From: Datura wrightii
Taxonomy: Eukaryota > Streptophyta > Magnoliopsida > Solanales > Solanaceae
Direction: 5' to 3'
Assembly: GCA_035772735.1 (NCBI GenBank)
Contig: JASDFA010000002.1
Location: 37,530,501 to 37,594,500 of the forward strand
DNA: 64,000 nt
Shown here piece by piece: positions 36,947 to 46,692 of the stretch (its first letter is position 1; each line of letters opens with the position of its first letter). The notes beneath the pieces are model-generated. The model was not told where the DNA came from and ran no database searches. It was given only the letters and a program-made list of their open reading frames with translations. Made by a program: the position numbers and the translations under genes.

Positions 36947-38137
36947 CGGGGTCCTCAAAATCCCTAGCCTACTCGGTGCTAGAAACTACTCCCAAAATAT
37001 GCATATTGCTCATATAATTATATTCTTAGAACATAGCTTAAATCTGAATATTAGGGAGTCTAAACTTTAAATATCTCTTTAAAACTGATCTTGTAAGCCT
37101 TGGCTAAAATCATGATAAACATACTTAACTTTGCATGGGCTTTCCCAAGTCATACATACTTGAAATAAGCTTCATAATTTGAAATCATGAAATCATAAGT
37201 TAAAAATTCATAAACATTAATGCATGCTAGAAAATTCATCACATTTTAAATCATAGACTTATAAGCTTGAGTTTCATAAATCATGCATAATAGGGCATAA
37301 TTTTCATAAACTTGATATCATGATCTAATAATTAAATTGAGAGTAAAATCTGCCCCTATAGTCTTAAATCATTAATAGCAACATGAGAGATTTGGACCCA
37401 AAGTTATAGCATGGATATTTGCATAAAATTGGGTTGAACCATAGAGTTTTCAATACACTTAATTTGAGACTTGAATTCATGAGTTAGAGAAGAAATTGGG
37501 CATGAGGGTGGAATAAATCCTCTATTCAGGGTCCTACATACTTGGATTTGATGAACTTGTAACCAAATTTGAAGACCCAAAGAGGATTTAAAAGAAACTT
37601 GATGAAGAATTCTTAGCCTTGATCTTTTCCAACCTTGGTGTATGAGAGGAGTGAGGAATATACTAAGTAAAATCCTCAATTAATCCCTGAAATGATGTCA
37701 CTTAGGGATTAGAAGCTTAGGAGATTACAAAATTGTCCTTAGAAATCAAGTGGAATTTGGTTAACTGGGCGTCCCAATGGTACCCGTAACAGGCCTTCAC
37801 ATGCTCGACAGTCCATCAATCTTGTTGTCAATCCTTAACCCGAGGAGGGTACTGACTAGCTCTTAATGACAGTAGACGTGATGGGACATCACTCTATCAA
37901 TGATCTTTCAGGTCCTCTGTCACTTAGGGACACTGAGGCCAACACAGATGGTACATGTGATGGTCCGTTGCAGTCCTGATGGGCCGTCAGCCTCGCCATC
38001 AAACCACGATGCTACAGGCGATGGTCTTTCACCCACCTGAAAGGACATCCATCCCACCCTCACACCTGCACCAGACCTGTAATTTCAGTTCTTCTTCCTT
38101 CAAGAAGCCATTTCAAAGCCTGGTGTGTTACACAATC

Positions 38138-38607
38138 CTTATCTAAGGACTTGAGCTCTAACGAGGGGAGTCAATCCAGAACTAAAGACGAGGCTTAATA
38201 TTAAAAAACTTAAAGGTCGAAAGGATTTGGAGTGCATTCATCTAAGAGGGTTGAAGGACGTTAGATGAAACTTAATTGTCAGTTTTGCATGAATATCACC
38301 GGAATAAATCAAAAATACAATAAATATGCCAAGTTATAAAATCATGAAAAACATAGTCCTAGTTTATTATTATTTATTGAACACAATCAAATGATCCTTA
38401 AACATTAGTTACATTGCAGGTTTTGAAGTTTTTTACTTTTCTTATTACAAAACTCCCCTCAAAATATCGACAACCGATTGAATACCCAACTATTGATGCT
38501 TTTTTCACCGTATTCCCTGTGGGATTCAACCCCAACCTAGTTGAGTTCTATATATGACAAAAACCATTTTATACTTTATTGAGAGGTGTAACTTGGGTAT
38601 ATCAACA
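38138..38607 (+). repeat. 3' LTR of Athila A, right piece
   Basis: Continues the LTR from 25305 and ends TATATCAACA, which mirrors the TGTTAAT start at 24206. It holds CCCTGTGGGATTCAACCCCA (38516-38535), the sense-strand counterpart of the block at 26340-26365 and 35470-35495 in the minus-strand LTRs of Athila C. That equivalence supports assigning these pieces to an Athila LTR on the + strand. Confidence 0.7.
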
Positions 38608-39245
38608 TTCATAGTGCGTTCTTGTTAAAGTGGGTTGGTCTATGTTTTTGATTCCAGACATTATTCAAAGTTGATTATAGAAACCTAAAATATCTTATTG
38701 AAAAAGGTTATTTTTTTAGAAAAAAATAAACCAAAATCCCTTAGTTATTCTTAGCCCCACGGTGGGCGCCAAACTGTTTGTCCTTGAAAATAAAGTACAA
38801 TTAAATTTATAATGGGACTAAAGGCATATGAGGTTGACTTTGGTCAAATATATAAAATGAACTATAAATTGCATAAATTAAATAATAGAAATCAAAGATT
38901 CATCCCAATTGCTTTAATTTTGGATGATATTTCCCTTGAATTATAAACTCGCTTGATGAAATAACAATAAAAAAATAGTCAGTTGTCAATAGATGGATTA
39001 TTTTCAATGCATGTGATTTGATGCCCTTTTCTAATTTTAGACTTGTCCTTTATGTAGGTCTTAATACATTTAACGTCACAAAGCCTGATAATCATTATAC
39101 ATTTAGTTATCCTTAATGAGAAATAAATTTTATTTAATGTGAGTGGTGTAAAAGACAATATTTATTCGGTAATAACCATTTACTAGTTATCGTATCTTTG
39201 TTTTAGTTTCTTTCGAATGCCTTTCCTATATCCGGATTTGCTCCT
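38608..39245 (-). mobile_element. truncated LTR retrotransposon end with PBS-like site
   Basis: At 38755-38775 the sequence CCACGGTGGGCGCCAAAC is, on the minus strand, GTTTGGCGCCCACCGTGG, a PBS-type sequence common next to plant Ogre/Tat-like LTRs. An LTR-like TGTTTGTCC starts at 38775. The AT-rich sequence that follows has no coding capacity and is lost into the LINE fragment near 39240. No second LTR is visible. The family assignment is tentative. Confidence 0.45.
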
Positions 39246-39249
39246 TTAT

Positions 39250-39514
39250 TGACATTTTATTTATCCAGAATATTAACTGTGCACAATCTTACATATTTAT
39301 GGAAAGTGTTTTTCTTTTACGACATCATCTCGGCATGTCCACATGTTAAGTTTATTTTTCACCACCTATACAGAGAATTTTTTGATATGATCCTTTTTGG
39401 CCAAATGAGTAACTGTGGTTTGCCTATTATATCAGTCCAGGATTCATTTACCAGAAGTCTATCTAGTCTCTCCCACACACTTGTTGCTTTTTCATATTCA
39501 TTTGTCTATGTAAA
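39250..39514 (-). pseudogene. LINE (L1-type) ORF2 endonuclease, downstream fragment
   Basis: The minus strand from 39514 reads FT, a stop, TNEYEKATSVWERLDRLLVN and ESWTDI. This is the FTWxN...xxVWERLDRxLxNxxW signature of the L1-type apurinic endonuclease. The Trp in FTW is TAG. The upstream half of the same domain is at 48862-49440 on the other side of chromovirus D. The reverse transcriptase expected further left is not found, so the LINE is truncated. Confidence 0.7.
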
Positions 39515-41688
39515 TGTAACACCCCGGAAAGGGATAAGAATAGACCCAGGAGTTTAAAGCTTGATACTGCAAAAAAACCTGGAATGTTGCACCAGTACGA
39601 CTCGAGGTACGAATCGTGGTTAGGACCTGCGACTCGTGACTCGACTCATGATGAAATTTGGGAGCCTGAGGTCATATCATGAGTGGTCCTATGAGTCGTG
39701 ATGCGTAGGTATGACTCATGGTTAGGAGTCTTGGTGAAATTCTCATAGGTGCCATAGTGAGTCGTCACAGGTCATGGTATGACTCGTAGGATGTAGCAAC
39801 GAGTCGTGATGAGGAGTCTTTGTTAAATAATTTTTTATGTGAGTGGATAATACTACGACTAACAGTATGACCCGTAGGATTGTACTACGAGTCGTGGTAT
39901 GCAAATCGTAGTTAGATTCAGAAGATTGAAAAGTGGTAAGGTGACCACGAGTCGTGACTTCGTGGCACGAGTCGTGGTGGGGGCCAGATCTATTTTTCAG
40001 GGAAATTTCATTAAGGGAAAATTTGACTTTTCTACACTTTTGGACCCTAAACCACGTTGTTTTGAGGTCGGGACAGGGTCTTTTAAGGAGGAAAAACTCA
40101 TGCTAAGTCTCATTTGGAATTTGCAAGAACTAGAGAAGGGAGTAGGAGGAGATTCAAGGGTTCTTCTTCAATTCTTTAAGTTTCCACCTAGGGTTCTTCA
40201 AGGGAGTTAAGAATCACGTAATTCCAGGTATGTGGGGTTTTGAATGGGTAGTTTAGTCCCTACCCATGCCCAATTTCTCCCTAATTCTAAGGTTGAAGTT
40301 ACCAAAACTTTATCGGTCTTTATCAAATTGTATGATTCCTTGAAATTTGAAATGAGCTTGTTGTAGTATGCCTAACTTATGAATTTTGAGCTATTTGGGC
40401 TGATTTTACTTGTGTACTTAATATTTTTATGATTTAACCCCTAAAAGTTTAGATGCGCAATTATGAGGAATTGTTTTGTAAAGTTCATGGTCATGATGAC
40501 TCCGCAAGCATAATACAAATTTTGTCTTAAATTTTAAGCATGTCTTCAAGTTTTCAACTACTCATATTATTTTGATCATGTTTCCTATAAATTTAAGCAT
40601 TTCATGCATGATTGAAACTATGGGCAGTGCCCATATGTCACTTATCATTTATAAACTATGATTTTGGCCAATTCAAAGGCCTAATTCCATGGCTAGTATT
40701 ACAAATTCTCAAGTGTGTTATGATTCTCATGATTTAACTAGCCATGCATTTCATATATGAATTTTCTATGAGCACGTTGCATGTTTTGGTAGTAGTACTT
40801 AACACCGAGGAGGTTCGGGGCCTAGGTTACGCCCCGAATCTCAGAACTACGTGCCACCGTAGGTTATGTTTGGGACCTCATTAGTGATTGTCCCTTATGC
40901 CCTACGGGTCCTTCACGAGTGATATCACACCTTTCATGGTTCATACCCTTGGCAAGGTTTGGACGACCTACCGACTAGATTTACAGGTCGGGCTCCATGT
41001 GTGCTTATATGGGGTATGTCGTTTATAGAAATCTCCCATTGTTCCTCATGGTTTTAATGCATGTATGATTATATTCTTTTGGCTCAAGTTATGTTTTATG
41101 AAATGTTTTCTCGCATGCTACGACTATGGCCGGTTTACTAATATTTAGGAAATGTTGAGCTTTACGATATACTTACGATTTCAGTCTTATGATCATGATG
41201 TCCCCACTCGTATAAATTTTATGTTTTTAAGTATTGTTTTGCATACCTTACATACTCAGTACCTTCCAAGTACTGACCCACATATTTTCAGGACCCAATT
41301 CGCAGGTTCAACATTGTTCCTAGCTTGTCCTTAGTTCTGCTCTCAGCTCTCAGTGGTGAGTCCTCATGATTCGAGGGCTTCATGTTCGGACCTTGTTTAT
41401 CTTTTGTTTTTAGAATATTGGGGTTTGTTGGGGTCTTGTCCCTTCGACCCCTATGTTATGATTAGAGGCTTTGAAACCTATTTATAGTATTTCAGCCATT
41501 TATGTTTGGATCATGTAATGTTTTTTCTTATATTTCAGGTTATGATTTTCAGTTAGTTCATGATTTTTAAGTTAAGTCTTCCGCCTTATGTGTATGAATT
41601 AGATATATGCTCACGCCATAGGTTTTCTTGGAGTCTTTCAGGGCTCCTAGTCTCGTGTCTACAATCCTGGTGCACTCTCGATTGTGAA
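39515..41688 (+). repeat. 5' LTR of chromovirus D
   Basis: Starts TGTAACACCCCGG; its decayed end is CGATTGTGAAA where the partner has CGTGACA. The cluster of GAGTCGTG/CACGAGTC words spans 39595-39985. A TATA-box candidate TATAAATTTT is at 41211-41220, about 1.7 kb into the LTR, which would put the R region near its 3' end. The central tract 40097-41072 is almost identical to the other LTR while its flanks are diverged. Confidence 0.92.
41211..41220 (+). promoter_or_regulatory. candidate TATA box in D 5' LTR
   Basis: TATAAATTTT follows CCCCACTCG, and the same context is retained in the right LTR at 48401-48410. Position in the LTR fits a U3/R boundary. No transcript evidence is available from sequence. 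Confidence 0.45.
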
Positions 41689-41900
41689 AAACTTGTACCA
41701 GAACAATAGGTTTAGGTGTGTCCCAGGGAGTCTGAAAGTTGCGTTGGGTAAAGTCTTTTTCATGGGTGTGAAGCACGCCACACCTATGATGAAGAGGCTA
41801 CTAAATGTTTTAGGAAATGTTCCCTTCTTTCATGATCTATGTCTTGCGGTGAAAATCTCACCATCCTTCTAATTCATGTTATTCGTGATAGCAAAAAATT
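41689..41900 (+). other. chromovirus D leader with degraded tRNA-iMet PBS
   Basis: Right after the LTR, ACTTGTACCAGAACAATAGG corresponds to the usual TTGGTATCAGAGC-type PBS with substitutions. The leader then shares the GGTGTGAAGC block with T1. No frame is open until the gag ATG at 41901. Confidence 0.65.
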
Positions 41901-43060
41901 ATGGATCCCAAAAGGATAAACAGAAGGAGGAACAGAAATGATGAAGGCCACGGGGTTGGCCATGATAATGGGCGTCAGCAAGCCCCACCTGTTCAGGAGC
42001 CCCAAATGTTGGTGTAGGCCTTGACCGCTCAGGTCAACCAATAGGCTGTTTTGCATGTTCCACAGAATGGCAATGCAGCAGAAGCCCGAATCAGGTACTT
42101 TTTAAGGATGAACCCTCCCGAGTTCACAGGGGCAAAGGTGGACGAGAATCCACACAAGTTCATTGAAGGGATCTTGAAGGTCACTTAGGTGATGGGGGTG
42201 ACGAATGAGGAGTGCGTTGACTTGGCCTCTTATCAGTTGAAGGAGGTCGCTTATATTTGGTTCAAGCAATGGAAGGACAGCAGGGCAGCGAGAGCGGGCC
42301 CTATCAGCTGGGATGAGTTCCACATGGCCTTTCTTGACAGGTTCTTCCCTCGGGAGATGAAGCAATTGAAAGCAGCCGAGTTTGTTAACCTCAAACAGGG
42401 AAAGATGACGGTGCTGGAGTATTCACTTGAGTTCACTCGCCTGTCAAAGTATGCCCCGGAGTTAGTGATGGACCAGAGGGTGCGGGTGAGCAGATTCGTG
42501 CAGGGAGTAGCCAAGTCTCTGGACAAGGACTGCAGAACAGCCATGCTTCATCAGGATATAGACTACCCACGGATAGTCGTCTATGCCCAATAGATGGAGG
42601 CAGCTCATATAAGGCAGAGAGAGGCCAAGAGGGCCAGAACTGATAGCCACAGGTTCTCCCAGCCGAGGCCAGGGGGTGGGCCTCACCAGAAATCTCAGCA
42701 CAGGTCCATTACATCAGCACCATCTTCAGCCATTACCCCATCCAGGCCTCGAGACAATTAGAGGAGCAGGGCCTCAGGTTCGAGGGGTCAGAATAGTAAG
42801 CGCACAGAGCGCACTTTTCCATCTTGTACTAATTGTGGCAAGAATCACCTAGGGAAATGTTTGGTAGGCTCAGATGCTTGTTTCAGGTGTGGAAAACCCG
42901 GATACAGACTCAGGGATTGCCCTGTAACTAGGTCAGCGGGTGGTGGAGCCTACACTTCAGCAACTAGTTCAGCAGTTCCAGTGGCACGTCCTACTCAGCA
43001 GGGTACTTCGACTGGTCTAGCTGGAGGTCAGCGCCAGAATCGGTTGTATGCACTTAGCTC
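41901..43060 (+). pseudogene. chromovirus D gag with zinc-knuckle region
   Basis: The ATG at 41901 begins MDPKRINRRRNRNDEG, and the frame can be followed to about 43060 through five TAG stops (42015, 42042, 42186, 42591, 42759). The retrotrans_gag core is AYIWFKQWKDSRAARAGPIS, FLDRFFPREMKQ and EFTRLSKYAPELV (42189-42470). The nucleocapsid has CTNCGKNHLGKC and CFRCGKPGYRLRDC (about 42825-42920); the His of the second CCHC knuckle is Tyr. All five stops stand where the family has CAG. It formed the capsid in the ancestor and is now inactive. Confidence 0.9.
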
Positions 43061-43600
43061 TCGACAGGAGCAGGAGACTTCTCCTGATGTGGTTACGGGT
43101 ATGCTGCGAGTTTTTCATATTGATGTTTATGCTTTGTTAGATCTGGGAGCCATACTTTCTTTTGTGAAACCTTACATTGCTAGTCACTTTGGAGTCAGTC
43201 TTGAAATTTTGTCAGAACCATTTTTTGTATCTACTCCTGTTGGTGATTAAGTCATAGCAAGGCAGGTATATAGAGGTTGCCCCATTACAATATTGCATAA
43301 GGTTACCTCCGCAAACTTAGTAGAATTGGCTATGACTGATTTTGACATCATCTTGGGGATGGATTGGTTGTTTGCATGTTATGCTTCTGTTAACTGTAGA
43401 ACTCGAGCAGTGGTGTTTCGATTTCCAGGTGAACCGGTTTTAGAATGGAGGGATGGTTCAACGGTACCTGTAGGTCACTTTATCTCCTACCTTAAGGCCG
43501 GGAAAATGATTTCCAAGGGTTGTATTTACCATTTGGCTAGTGTTAAGGATGTCACGTACGAGATCTCAACCATTTAGTCAGTCCCTGTGGTATGTGAATA
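43061..43600 (+). pseudogene. chromovirus D aspartic protease
   Basis: Same frame as gag. The active-site segment reads YALLDLGAILSFVKP where the family has DSGATHSFV, so the catalytic DSG is DLG. Then come HFGVSLEILSEPFFVSTPVG, a TAA stop at 43248, FDIILGMDWLFACYASVNCR (the ILGMDWL flap/dimer motif) and a TAG at 43575. In this lineage DSG is the norm, unlike Athila, so the change is likely inactivating. Confidence 0.85.
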
Positions 43601-44460
43601 TCCCGAGGTATTTCCAAATAACCTAACTGGTGTCCCTCCCAAGAGGGAGATTGATTTTGAGATTGATCTTTTACCCGACACACAGCCCGTATCAATTCCT
43701 CCCTACCGAATGGCCCCACCAAGCTAAAAGAGTTAAAGGAGTAGTTGAAGGATTTGCTGGATAAGGGTGTCATTAGACTGAGTAAGTCCCCATGGGGTGT
43801 CCCGGTGTTGTTCATCCCAAAAAAAGACAGTTCTCTTCGGATGTGTATCGACTATAGGTAGTTGAACAAGGTCACCATCAAGAATAGATACCCTTTACCC
43901 AGGATTGATGACCTATTAGATCAGATTCAGGGTGCCAAATATTTTTCCAAGATAGATCTCAAGTCCGGGTATCACCAGCTCAAGGTTCCAGCCATTATGT
44001 CTTTTGAACTAACTAATGCCCCTGCAGCTTTTATGGATCTAATGAATAGGGTATTTGAGGCATATCTTGACATGTTCATGATCATGTTCATTGATGACAT
44101 ATTAATATACTCCAGGAGCGAGGAGGAGCATGTCGCACACCTGAGGGTAGCACTTCAGATCCTCAAGGATAACCAGCTATACGACAAGTTCAACAAATGT
44201 GAGTTCTGGCTGAAATCAATTGCATTCTTGGGATATGTAGTGTCAAGCGAAGGTATAAGGGTGGACTCCTAGAAAATAGAGGCGGTAAAGAACTAGCCCA
44301 GACCGGTAAACCCTCGGAGATCAGGAGATTTTCAGGCTTAGTGGGTTGCTATCAGAGGTTCATGGAAGGTTTCTCATCTATTGCATCCCCACTGACTAGA
44401 TCGACTCAGAAAAAGGTGAAGTTCCAGTGGTAGGAGGCTTGTGAGAAGAGCTTCTTAGAA
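43601..44460 (+). pseudogene. chromovirus D reverse transcriptase
   Basis: The RT start (PPKREIDFEIDLLPDTQPVS and IPPYRMAP) is in the gag frame, then a frameshift occurs near 43715. The core at 43862-44272 has RYPLPRIDDLLDQIQGAKYF and SKIDLKSGYHQLKV. About 20-25 codons are then missing before MSFELTNAPAAFMDLMNRVF; the family has the EDDIPKTAF...GHYEF segment here. The catalytic box FIDDILIYS is intact. Stops at 43742, 43859, 44270 and 44294 are TAG from CAG or TGG. The internal deletion removes a substrate-binding strand, so it cannot function. Confidence 0.9.
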
Positions 44461-45120
44461 TTGAAGGCCAGACTAACTTCAGTACCGGTGTTGACTTTAC
44501 CGGAGGGTACCGATGGCTTTGAGGTATATTGCGATGCTTCGAGAGTCATACTGTGGTTTGTATTGATGCAGCATGGGAAAATCATAGCATATGCTTCCAG
44601 ACAACTGAAAATTCACAAGAAAAATTACCCAACCACAATCTTGAGTTGGCCGCAGTGGTATTTGCTTTAAAGATATGGCAACACTACTTGTATGGGGTTC
44701 ATGTAGATGAACTCATGTATCAAAAGAGCTTACAATATGTGTTCATATAGAAGGAACTAAATCTTTGACAACGGAGGTGGTTGGAGCTACATAAGGACTA
44801 CAACATGAGTATCCTTTACCACCCGGGTAAGGCCAACGTGGTAGCAATGCCCTTAGTAGACTTTCTATGGGAAGTGTGTCACATGTGAGTGAAGGAAAGA
44901 AGGAGTTGGTAAAGGAGGTACATCGACATGCAAGGTTGGGAGTTAGACTAGTTGGTTCGACTGATGGTGGGGTAGTAGTTCAGGACGGGTTAGAGTCTTC
45001 CTTGGTAACGGAAGTGAAGGATAAACATGATAAAGATCCAATATTGGTAAAGTTGAAAGAAGTTGTCCAAAATCAAAAGGTAGAAGTCTTCTCCAAAGGG
45101 GGAGATGGTGTGCTTCGATA
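44461..45120 (+). pseudogene. chromovirus D RNase H
   Basis: PVLTLPEGTDGFEVYCDASR holds the first catalytic Asp, then IAYASRQLKIHKKNYPT. A frameshift follows, then NHNLELAAVVFALKIWQHYL, in which the second catalytic acidic residue of the LELAAVV motif is present. The TDHKSL motif is degraded to MYQKSL. After TAG 44748 the frame shifts again to the connection with GSVSHVSEGKKELVKEVHRH and EVFSKGGDGVLRY. It removed RNA from the RNA/DNA hybrid in the ancestor. Confidence 0.85.
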
Positions 45121-46309
45121 CTAGGGTCGCTTATGTGTTATGAACGTGGGGGATTTGAGGAGTCGAATGTTGCATGAGGCTCACGGATCCAGATATTCTA
45201 TCCATCCAGGTGCCACCAAAAGGTATCATGCCTTGCGGTAAATCTACTGGTGGAATGGCATGAAGAGGGATATTGCAGAATTCGTAGCCAAGTGCCCGAA
45301 TTGCCAACAAGTGAAAGTTGAGCATCAAAGATCGGGGAGTATACTCCAAGATATCAGCATTCCTACTTGTACATGGGAAGAAATCAATATGGACTTCGTA
45401 ACAGGTTTACCCCGCACTCATAGACAGTATGACGCCATTTGGGTTGTGGTCGACAGGCTGACCAAGGCTGCTCATTTCCTACCGGTCAAAACCACCGATT
45501 CAGCAGAAGATTATGCTAATCTATACATCTCAGAGTTGGTTGGATTGCATGGAGTGCCCTTGTCCATTATATCAGATAGAGGTACTTAGTTCACCTCTCA
45601 GTTCTGGAGATCTTTTCAAAAGGGACTTGGCACCCAGGTCAAGCTTAGCACGGCATTTCATCCGCAAACAGATGGTCAAGCGGAGTGAACTATCCAGACT
45701 CTTGAGGACATGTTGAGAGCTTGTGTTATTGACTTCAAGGGTAGTTGGGACGAGCATTTGCCTCTTATTGAGTTTGCCTACAACAACAGCTATCACTCCA
45801 ACATTAAGATGGCACCATTCAAGGCTCTTTACAGGTGAAGGTGTAGATCGCCCATTGAGTGGTTTGAAGTCGGTGAGGCTTTGTTAGTGGGTCCAGATTC
45901 AGTCCATGAGGCTATGAACAGAGTTTAGTTAATAAGAGAAAGGCTGAAAATGGCTCAAAGTCGCCAAAGGTCTTATGCGGATGTGAGAGGAAGGGAGCTT
46001 GAGTTTGAGGTCGATAATGGGGTGTTTCTGAATGTATCTCCCATGAAGGGAGTAATTAGATTTGAAAAGAAAGGGAAACTCATCCCCCGCTATATTGGCC
46101 CATACCGAATTGTGAGACGAGTGGGTAAGGTAGATTATGAGTTAGAGTTACCTTCAGAGTTTTTTTCAGTTTATCCCGTATTTCATGTATCGCTCTTGAA
46201 AAAGTGCATGGGAGATCCGGCCTTGGTGATTCCGGTGGAAAGTGTTGGTGTGAAGGGTAGCCTCAGTTATGAATACATTCCTGTTGCAATCTTGGATTGT
46301 CAGGTTTGA
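45121..46309 (+). pseudogene. chromovirus D integrase
   Basis: The zinc-binding part has HPGATKRYHALR and KRDIAEFVAKCPNCQQVK (HHCC). The core has INMDFVTGLP (D), SIISDRGT (D) and HPQTDGQAE (E), so the DDE triad is kept although stops occur at 45122, 45239, 45587, 45686, 45836 and 45926 within essentially one frame. The C-terminal module GKLIPRYIGPYRIVRRVGKV and YPVFHVSLLKKCMGDPA (45950-46309) is the GPF/Y-like domain. Three of the six stops match CAG to TAG and one CGA to TGA. Confidence 0.9.
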
Positions 46310-46446
46310 AGGCTGAGGAACAAGGAAGTAGCTTCAGTAAAGGTGTTATGGAGAAATCAGCAAGTTGAGGGAGCTACGTGGGAAGCTAAAGCAGATATGA
46401 TGGATAAATACCACCACTTGTTCCCTACCGGCCCAGTTTCAGTTTG
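46310..46446 (+). pseudogene. chromovirus D chromodomain-like C-terminus
   Basis: After a TGA at 46307 (CGA in the family) the frame reads RNKEVASVKVLWRNQQVEGA, TWEAKADMMDKYHHLFP and ends at TGA 46444-46446. This VKVLWRN...EGATWEA...YPHLF pattern is the C-terminal chromodomain-type tail of Tekay/Del elements, thought to steer integration to heterochromatin. Confidence 0.8.
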
Positions 46447-46692
46447 AGGTATCAATTTTTGCCCTAAACCTCTAATCAGTTTTTCATGTTCCGTTCATGC
46501 GTGCAAGTTTATTTTATGATATGATATATGTATATGATTCCTGAATTCAGTCCTGCTATGTAGTTCTTCTTGGGGGTAGTCATTCCGTTAGTTTTTAGCT
46601 TAAATGATCAGTATTTGCATATGGTAATTGTATGTTTCTATTTGCTACTTGTTTCTTACATTCGAGGATGAATGTTTCCAAGGGGGAGATAT
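46447..46692 (+). other. chromovirus D 3' UTR with polypurine tract
   Basis: Short non-coding spacer ending in the polypurine tract AAGGGGGAGAT (46679-46689), three bases before the right LTR. The PPT is well preserved and confirms plus orientation. Confidence 0.8.

Larger units (their letters stand above)
25306..38132 (-). mobile_element. solo chromovirus LTR S3, split by Athila C (TSD CAATC)
   Basis: The two halves, 25306-26268 and 36947-38132, form one chromovirus LTR of about 2144 bp when Athila C is set aside. It starts TATCATGA (decayed TGTCATGA), ends GTGTTACA, and is flanked by CAATC at 25301-25305 and 38133-38137. The plan matches the other minus-oriented LTRs, with GTTGGCACGAAGTTCAGAGA meeting GGGGTCCTC across the Athila C insertion. 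A GC-rich motif cluster (GATGGTCC, GGGCCGTCAG) is at about 37755-38065. The minus-strand frame at 37404-37679 is not coding. Confidence 0.85.
2779..38607 (+). mobile_element. Athila-type Ty3/gypsy element A (composite, oldest layer)
   Basis: A single + strand Athila-like retrotransposon can be traced through the left half of the window once later insertions are set aside. The order is pol (2779-4920), post-integrase region, 3' ORF (6072-6392 and 8745-10420), 3' untranslated region (10421-11298 and 23704-24205) and 3' LTR (24206-25305 and 38138-38607). Its gag, protease and 5' LTR lie left of base 1, behind chromovirus T1. Every coding part has stops and frameshifts. Insertions: T1, S1 (6393-8739), B (11299-23703), and S3 with C (25306-38132). 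Confidence 0.8.

Noticed and set aside
42251..42544. 97-residue minus-strand frame inside chromovirus D gag
   Set aside because: Shadow of the gag frame on the opposite strand.
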